From positions 1 through 9,533 of the forward strand of contig DAOWMC010000022.1 of assembly GCA_030643285.1 (NCBI GenBank): a DNA stretch of 9,533 bases. Direction: 5' to 3'. Both the position numbers and the translations under genes were made by a program. Source of the DNA: Methanobacteriota archaeon. GTDB lineage: Archaea; Halobacteriota; Syntropharchaeia; DAOWMC01. Of the stretch, positions 5,016-9,533 are shown in pieces (position 1 is the stretch's first letter; each line of letters begins with the position of its first letter). The notes below the pieces were generated by a model. The model saw nothing but the letters and a program-made list of their open reading frames with translations. It was not told the DNA's origin and searched no databases.

Positions 5016-6184
5016 TGCCTCACCCCTATCATCTCAAATTCTTCTTCAGATCCATTCTCTGATATTTCTTTCCCCCTCTTTATCATGTACTCGTACTGAT
5101 CTATTGTGATATCTCTACCCCCAAGGCCACCAATGAAACTTACGATGTCAGGCCTATTCTTTTCCCTGTAGAATGCAGATCTTAACTCCGAACAGACGGG
5201 GCCCCCATAACCAAACGATATACATCTGTCAAGGACAACGAGTAATTTTGCACCTTTAACCGCTTTTCTAATTTCATCAAATGGGAACGGCCTCCAGAGG
5301 CGCAATCTCGCAAGCCCGACCTTTTTACCCTCTTTCCTCATCCTATCGATCGCAAGCATTGCGGTCTCGGCAAAGCTCCCCATCACAAGCAAAATGACGT
5401 CTGCGTCCTCCGTCCTGTAAGATTCGACCGGTAAGTAGGATCGCTCAAATATCCCCTCAAATTCCCCCCATGCTTTTGAAACAATCTTTCTGCTTGACTC
5501 GAAAGCCACGTTCTGGGATTTCTTTGCCTCTGTGTAGATATAAGGAGGGCCATAGCACCCCATGCTTACAGGTTTATCAGGATTAAGTGCAAACGGGTAC
5601 TCAAACTCCGGAATAAAATCATCCACCTGACGCTGATCAGGTAGAATAACGGGCTCTATAACATGTGAGAGGTGAAACCCATCCAAATGAACCATTGCAG
5701 GGAATAGAACATCTTTATCTTCAGCGATTCTGTATGCACATAAAGTGAGATCATAGGCCTGCTGAACGTTCTCGGCAAATATCTGGACCCACCCGATATC
5801 ACGCACAGCCATAGCATCGGAATGATCTCCCCAGACACTTAGCGGTGATGACAGCGCCCTATTCGCAACCACTGCAACAACCGGGAGCCGCATTGAAGAA
5901 GGAATATACAATACTTCATGCATGAGTTCCAGTCCCTGCCCCGCCGTGCATGTAAACACTCTTGCCCCTGCTGCTGATGCCCCAACACAGGCACTCATCG
6001 CAGAGTGCTCGGACTCAACACAAATAAACTCGGCATCCAGATCTCCATCTGCCACCATTTCAGAGAGTCGTTCCACAATATGTGTCTGAGGTGTGATGGG
6101 ATAAGCTGATAGAACATCAACATCTGCCATTCTTACAGCTTCAGAGACTGCAAATGACCCTTCCAAACCCACTCTTTTTGTCAT
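5012..6184 (-). CDS. porA: Pyruvate:ferredoxin oxidoreductase, alpha subunit
   Basis: The pyrimidine-binding/substrate subunit of POR, 390 residues from ATG 6184. Motifs seen: YPITPQT (28-34), VESEHSA with the catalytic-type glutamate (56-62), TCTAGQGLELMHEVLYI (78-94), ANRALSSPLSVWGDHSD (108-124) and, in the C-terminal swivel domain, FGYGGPVCSEL. The open frame extends 21 codons further upstream (to 6247), but that segment lies inside porD and does not resemble the family. The ATG at 6184 has GGAGGAGGAG directly before it and shares one base with the porD stop (TAATG), so translation is coupled. The common TSSQG element is here TCTAGQG, a mild deviation. Its place between porD and porB gives the classical archaeal C-D-A-B order. 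Confidence 0.94.
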   Translation of the reverse strand: MTKRVGLEGSFAVSEAVRMADVDVLSAYPITPQTHIVERLSEMVADGDLDAEFICVESEHSAMSACVGASAAGARVFTCTAGQGLELMHEVLYIPSSMRLPVVAVVANRALSSPLSVWGDHSDAMAVRDIGWVQIFAENVQQAYDLTLCAYRIAEDKDVLFPAMVHLDGFHLSHVIEPVILPDQRQVDDFIPEFEYPFALNPDKPVSMGCYGPPYIYTEAKKSQNVAFESSRKIVSKAWGEFEGIFERSYLPVESYRTEDADVILLVMGSFAETAMLAIDRMRKEGKKVGLARLRLWRPFPFDEIRKAVKGAKLLVVLDRCISFGYGGPVCSELRSAFYREKNRPDIVSFIGGLGGRDITIDQYEYMIKRGKEISENGSEEEFEMIGVRQ

Positions 6185-6459
6185 TACTCCTCCTCCACAA
6201 TCATTGTTAGTGCCCCCCTGGGACATTCGTTTGCACAGATTCCGCATCCTTTACAGTAAAAATAGTTAGTTTCATAGTTACCGGCCTTTGATAGTTCAAC
6301 AGCGGCATCAGGACAATAAATATAACACAATCCACATTTTATGCATTTGGACTGATCACGAATCGGCTTATTAGATCTCCAGTCACCCGTTTTATATGCA
6401 CTTGCGTTCCCTGGCTCTGTAACGATGCTACCAAGTTCCAAATCTTTCCAGCTTAGCAT
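6184..6459 (-). CDS. porD: Pyruvate:ferredoxin oxidoreductase, delta (ferredoxin-like) subunit
   Basis: A 91-residue 2x[4Fe-4S] ferredoxin-type subunit that passes electrons from the TPP-proximal cluster to external ferredoxin. Motif 1 is C39-IKC42-GLC45-YIYC49-P and motif 2 is C69-KGC72-GIC75-ANEC79-P; both are complete. The N-terminal TGDWRSNKPIRD (24-35) is characteristic of POR delta subunits. The start ATG at 6459 is one base after the porC stop codon, behind a GAGGAGGTTT ribosome site lying inside the porC end. The length is normal for PorD (about 80-105). Confidence 0.94.
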   Translation of the reverse strand: MLSWKDLELGSIVTEPGNASAYKTGDWRSNKPIRDQSKCIKCGLCYIYCPDAAVELSKAGNYETNYFYCKGCGICANECPRGALTMIVEEE

Positions 6460-6460
6460 C

Positions 6461-7012
6461 TTAAACCTCCTCTATCGTAGTTTCATCAAAAGCCCTATTC
6501 ATCGCTTTGATGTTCTTGTCTGCGATTGGCCCAAATCTATGTTTTAATGGCTCAATTAAAGAATCCTTCTTTACAATTTTTGTAGCCTTCAAAAGTGCCC
6601 CTATCATCGTGGTGTTTGTGATAGGAACGCCTAAAGTCTCTCTTGCAATTTCTACGGCGTTAACTACCCCCAATCTGGATTCAACACCAAATTTAGACCT
6701 TATCTCATCTATCGATTTTTTTGTATTGATCAAGACGGTTCCACCGGATTTGAGTCCGGAGGTTACGTCAGTAATATTAAGCAGACCCGGGTCAAGAACT
6801 ACAACCACATCGGGTGTAATGACCTCGGCCCTGATTTTTATATGTTCATCACTTATCCTAAGAAAAGCAAGAACCGGCGCTCCTCTCCTCTCGGGACCAA
6901 AACTGGGCATTGATTGTGCATACTTGCCTTCGTTTATCGCGGCATGACAAACCAGTTCTGCGAGTGTAACCGCACCCTGACCACCCCTACCATGAATCCT
7001 AATTTCCCTCAA
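6461..7012 (-). CDS. porC: Pyruvate:ferredoxin oxidoreductase, gamma subunit
   Basis: The 183-residue gamma subunit carries the CoA-binding domain of 2-ketoacid:ferredoxin oxidoreductases. It opens with REIRIHGRGGQGAVTLAEL (2-20, the GRGGQG signature), followed by SMPSFGPERRGAPVLAFLR (34-52) and VITPDVVVVLDPGLL (64-78). The start codon is TTG (7012-7010), not ATG. It is supported by an upstream AGGAGA on the minus strand, by the absence of any nearby in-frame ATG, and by the family N-terminus. The gap to the preceding gene is 15 bases. All four POR subunits are present and intact. Confidence 0.93.
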   Translation of the reverse strand: MREIRIHGRGGQGAVTLAELVCHAAINEGKYAQSMPSFGPERRGAPVLAFLRISDEHIKIRAEVITPDVVVVLDPGLLNITDVTSGLKSGGTVLINTKKSIDEIRSKFGVESRLGVVNAVEIARETLGVPITNTTMIGALLKATKIVKKDSLIEPLKHRFGPIADKNIKAMNRAFDETTIEEV

Positions 7013-7027
7013 TAATTATCTCTCCTT

Positions 7028-7981
7028 TTACAAACAAGCTTTTATCCCCAAAATCTCATCTTTGCCAAAATATATATCTCTTGACATTTCTGCACATCCT
7101 ATTGCAGCGCTCCATTTACCCAATGATTTTATTTTAGCATGTAAAAGCCTTTCTATTTCATCCACTACGCTTGAAACATTACTTAAAGACCCAGCTAAAA
7201 AAATTACCTCGTTTTGTACATCATAATCCTTCAAAAGCAGGATCATTGAACATATTTCCATTGCGGCAAATAAAGCGACTGTTTTTAGGGCAATCTCTTT
7301 TTTATCACCATTTGAGTCGAGCATCTCTGACACTTCTGAAAAAGATGTCATCTTGAGTACACCACCTTTTGAAAAAGCTTCGTTTGCAGACATTTTTCCA
7401 TCGTCAACCTTACGAATCGCATCCAGATCCAAAGGGCCCTGGGTTAAACCAGGTGCAAAAATACATGCATCTATTGCACCTATGATCCTTCCCCCAGAAA
7501 CGGCTAAGGTGACCGTATTTGAGCTTATATCACAAACAACAAAATCTCTGATACCTTTTAAATATGCATGGTATGCCACACCGATCTTTTCAGGTGAAGC
7601 ACCATGGGAAAAGACCTTCATTCTAGGATCTATATTTGTGGCCGTGTGTATCCCGGGTATCACTATAGCAGGAAGATCTGAATTTTTTATCGCATCGAAA
7701 ACATTTGTACCCCCGCCTATCGATATGCCCGCCTCTTTCTTTTGAACACCCCGATTTTTGACTTTTTTAATATCTGTTATCTTTGAAAAACCGTCACCCA
7801 TGGAGTAGGTAATTGCAATTTGTTTTACATCATCCAAACTTATGGATAATCCCTTTTCGATTGCACTCAGGATCTCCGCTTCACACATCTCGGAAGCAGC
7901 TTTTCTATCAAGTTCAAAAGTTAAATTTGATGTGGTGGCAAACCGAATCGCTTTTGTTCCATGATCTATCCCTAAAAACAC
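7028..7981 (-). CDS. ASKHA-fold (actin/acetate-kinase-like) protein, UPF0285 / methanogenesis marker 12 type
   Basis: A 317-residue cytoplasmic protein with nucleotide-binding ASKHA features: phosphate-1-like FLGIDHGTKAIRF (2-14), phosphate-2-like CDISSNTVTLAVSGGRIIG (150-168), APGLTQGPLDLDAIRKVD (176-193) and an adenosine-type FLAGS (261-265). I recognise it from memory as the UPF0285 family, known as methanogenesis marker protein 12 because its distribution follows methanogens; the function is not established. The related DUF1464 family is the main alternative. The start codon is GTG at 7981 with no clear Shine-Dalgarno, 25 bases after the DUF373 stop. The frame reads on upstream without an ATG, so the exact start is uncertain. 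Its place immediately before porC suggests a role tied to acetyl-CoA/pyruvate metabolism, perhaps as an enzyme on an acyl phosphate or as an ATP-driven factor. That is inference. Confidence 0.65.
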   Translation of the reverse strand: MFLGIDHGTKAIRFATTSNLTFELDRKAASEMCEAEILSAIEKGLSISLDDVKQIAITYSMGDGFSKITDIKKVKNRGVQKKEAGISIGGGTNVFDAIKNSDLPAIVIPGIHTATNIDPRMKVFSHGASPEKIGVAYHAYLKGIRDFVVCDISSNTVTLAVSGGRIIGAIDACIFAPGLTQGPLDLDAIRKVDDGKMSANEAFSKGGVLKMTSFSEVSEMLDSNGDKKEIALKTVALFAAMEICSMILLLKDYDVQNEVIFLAGSLSNVSSVVDEIERLLHAKIKSLGKWSAAIGCAEMSRDIYFGKDEILGIKACL

Positions 7982-8006
7982 TATCTTTAATGTTGGAATG
8001 CTCAGC

Positions 8007-9089
8007 TTAAAAACTTTCTACATTTAATCTTGTCTTTGTATATGTCGAAACCCATATCCCGATAAGCGATATTATAAAGGCCCCCGCTATGGAGAATACG
8101 AGATACAAGAGGCTATCGGTAAATCCCCTTTCATTGATGGATAGTACAAATTCACTGCCACCCCAAAGAACCAGCCCTGATGCGAATGTGAAAAATGGAA
8201 ACGCCCAATGTTTCCATATCTTTTCCTCTTCGATATAGTAGTTGATTATACTTCCCGCAACAGAAAGCAAGGATGCACCAACATACCACCAGACAGAAGC
8301 ATTGATGAACATCATAAGGATGTTAAAAACCCCCGGAGAGATTGGATTAAGGTGGTGCTCCCATGCAGAGGATATCCCGAGGACTATCCCCACTGTTACC
8401 AAAAGAATGGAAGCAACGTATGTTATATACGTGATTCTTCCGCCATAAAAGGATTGTCTCATCGCATCTGTAAAATCGGTAAACATGCTACCAAGACCAA
8501 CTGCCTTGAAAATCATATAAATCCCGATGAGCGCCGTAATCAACATGATAGAGGCCTCTGGTATCTGTAAAGCCATGGAGATGGCAACTGCCAAGCAGGC
8601 TAATCCTATCGGTATAAAAAAAGTCCTTGAAACCTTCGGATCGTCAAGCATCTGTCTTATAACGTAATATGTGTTCTCCAAATTCTGGTTTTGCCTTACC
8701 ACAATCCTTCTTATGGCATCTACCCTGATTCTTGACTGGATTATTGGAAGTAAGGATTCGTCTTCGGCACCATCTGTAACAACGATGATTCCGTTGGCGT
8801 TTATTTCATCCAAAATATTATCGAGTTGCTCTGCTATTTTACGATCCGATTTTACCCCGACATTTATATCGCCCGACACAAAAACTATTTCGCAGTCCTC
8901 GCCCTTTGACTTAAGCTCATCGTAAACTTTGATCCCGCCAAACAACGTATTGACATCAGATTCTTCAGGGTCTGCAGAGGCAAGCTTAACGGCAGCATCG
9001 ATGTTACTCTCCCTGCCTATAATCGGTGTCCTGATCCCGGTCTTTCTTCCAATGTCATCGTCTCTATCTATGCAAAGTATGATCTTCAT
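8007..9089 (-). CDS. DUF373 family archaeal membrane protein
   Basis: A 360-residue archaeal protein of unknown function. The N-terminal soluble domain (about 1-150) starts KIILCIDRDDDIG (2-14) with the aspartate cluster of the family, has ADPEESDVN (39-47) and VVTDGAEDE (103-111), and resembles an alpha/beta metal- or nucleotide-binding fold. Six likely membrane segments follow at about 155-175, 178-200, 220-240, 252-278, 293-313 and 325-348. There is no signal peptide, so the soluble domain probably faces the cytoplasm. The ATG at 9089 is the first codon of the conserved N-terminus. Its ribosome site is weak, and the start sits in an 11-base tandem duplication. A TATA box on the minus strand (about 9131-9141) is placed to start transcription near 9112, making this the first gene of the operon that includes POR. 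Confidence 0.85.
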   Translation of the reverse strand: MKIILCIDRDDDIGRKTGIRTPIIGRESNIDAAVKLASADPEESDVNTLFGGIKVYDELKSKGEDCEIVFVSGDINVGVKSDRKIAEQLDNILDEINANGIIVVTDGAEDESLLPIIQSRIRVDAIRRIVVRQNQNLENTYYVIRQMLDDPKVSRTFFIPIGLACLAVAISMALQIPEASIMLITALIGIYMIFKAVGLGSMFTDFTDAMRQSFYGGRITYITYVASILLVTVGIVLGISSAWEHHLNPISPGVFNILMMFINASVWWYVGASLLSVAGSIINYYIEEEKIWKHWAFPFFTFASGLVLWGGSEFVLSINERGFTDSLLYLVFSIAGAFIISLIGIWVSTYTKTRLNVESF

Positions 9090-9099
9090 ATGATCTTCA
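9078..9099. repeat. 11-bp exact tandem repeat at the DUF373 start codon
   Basis: TATGATCTTCA occurs at 9078-9088 and again at 9089-9099 with no gap. On the minus strand the ATG start of the DUF373 gene straddles the junction. Because 11 is not a multiple of three, the upstream copy is out of frame and adds no in-frame alternative start. It probably arose by slippage. Confidence 0.75.
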
Positions 9100-9130
9100 A
9101 CTCAAAACACAAAAATCCAAAGGTTGGCAT

Positions 9131-9141
9131 GGTATATATAT
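9131..9141 (-). promoter_or_regulatory. TATA box of the DUF373-POR operon
   Basis: On the minus strand the sequence CATATATATACC lies about 45 bases before the ATG at 9089. Initiation about 25 bases downstream would give a leader of roughly 20-25 bases. It is the only clear TATA box upstream of the seven-gene run, and the gaps inside that run are at most 25 bases. Confidence 0.55.
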
Positions 9142-9167
9142 GCTATTACGATTATCCATAAAAAATG

Positions 9168-9180
9168 TTTTTATAGTAAA
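9168..9180 (+). promoter_or_regulatory. TATA box of the fumarase gene
   Basis: TTTTTATAGTAAA lies 44-57 bases before the ATG at 9225; transcription would begin near 9198. The same 13-mer occurs before the cysteine-rich peptide gene at 829-841. A GAGGTG ribosome site follows at 9212-9217. Confidence 0.55.
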
Positions 9181-9224
9181 ACTTATACAAGTGTAAATCC
9201 CCATAAAAAACGAGGTGTTGTTAA

Positions 9225-9533
9225 ATGGTTTCTGATGATCTGGTTACAAAAACAACCGTCGAACTACTAAGATTGGCGGTTACAAAGTTACCACAAGATG
9301 TCAAAGATGCCCTGAAAAAGGGGTATGAAAACGAGGATAGCGATGTGGCAAAAATGCAGCTTTCGGCCATATTGGAGAATATTGACCTTGCCGAGTCAAC
9401 AAATAAGCCCATGTGTCAGGATACGGGAATTCATATATTCTACGTTAAACTCGGAAAAGATCAGGTGAAAGATATTTCACAAGCGATAAGAAAAGGTGTT
9501 TTGGAGGGGACCAAGTCCATCCCCCTACGACCA
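9225..9533 (+). CDS. Fumarate hydratase class I, alpha subunit (5' part, cut by the window edge)
   Basis: The first 103 codons of an open frame that runs off the right end. It reads like the N-terminal part of the alpha subunit of the two-subunit, 4Fe-4S class I fumarase/tartrate dehydratase family, which interconverts fumarate and malate. The diagnostic segment is KPMCQDTGIHIFYVKLG (residues 61-77), whose cysteine is a cluster ligand, and GVLEGTKSIPLRP at the end fits the family. The ATG at 9225 has GAGGTG 8 bases upstream and a TATA box. Fumarase is the usual archaeal role in the incomplete citric acid pathway, but L-tartrate dehydratase cannot be separated from this fragment. The beta subunit would be expected beyond the window. 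Confidence 0.88.
   Translation, partial: MVSDDLVTKTTVELLRLAVTKLPQDVKDALKKGYENEDSDVAKMQLSAILENIDLAESTNKPMCQDTGIHIFYVKLGKDQVKDISQAIRKGVLEGTKSIPLRP

Noticed and set aside
4433..5109. Plus-strand frames of 91 and 134 codons opposite porB/porA
   Set aside because: They are shadows of well-conserved minus-strand genes, without family features or ribosome sites.
6185..6247. N-terminal extension of porA by 21 codons
   Set aside because: It lies wholly inside porD and lacks family resemblance, and the ATG at 6184 has its own strong ribosome site.

Overview
The window looks like an AT-rich euryarchaeal chromosome segment, probably from a methanogen or a relative such as an anaerobic alkane oxidiser. 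The evidence is a Nop5-type C/D-box protein, an archaeal DUF373 membrane protein, a class II tRNA-Leu without encoded CCA, archaeal TATA boxes with oligo-T terminators, a four-subunit pyruvate:ferredoxin oxidoreductase, a coenzyme-F420 (FrhB-type) flavoprotein, and an actin-fold protein that I recognise as the UPF0285 / methanogenesis marker 12 type. I cannot name the species.

Left part (1-2002, + strand). A V4R-domain protein (46-585) is followed by a 359-base non-coding stretch holding an exact 2 x 30-bp tandem repeat, two hairpins and TATA-like boxes. Then comes an unusual 46-residue cysteine-rich peptide gene (945-1085) with a very strong Shine-Dalgarno. It is too short for ordinary gene calling and is the most novel item here. 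A TatD-family metal-dependent DNase/hydrolase gene follows (1245-2002); it is broken by one apparent missing A near 1791-1794.

Middle (1989-2963, - strand). A short Nop5 gene is convergent with tatD and overlaps it by 14 bases. It starts only 17 bases downstream of a tRNA-Leu(CAA) gene on the same strand, so the two are probably transcribed together from the tRNA promoter.

Right part (3055-9089, - strand). This is a tightly packed, probably single operon in the order DUF373 - marker-12-like ASKHA protein - porC - porD - porA - porB - FrhB-like. The genes from porC on are separated by 1 base or overlap by 1-4 bases. The POR subunits interconvert pyruvate and acetyl-CoA + CO2 with ferredoxin. 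The attached FrhB-like iron-sulfur flavoprotein suggests a route for electrons between POR or ferredoxin and F420. The two upstream genes have no established function; their position suggests a link to this central C2/C3 step.

Right edge (9225-9533, + strand). The 5' part of a class I fumarate hydratase alpha subunit (or related dehydratase) is divergently transcribed from the operon. The 135-base gap between them holds TATA boxes for both directions.
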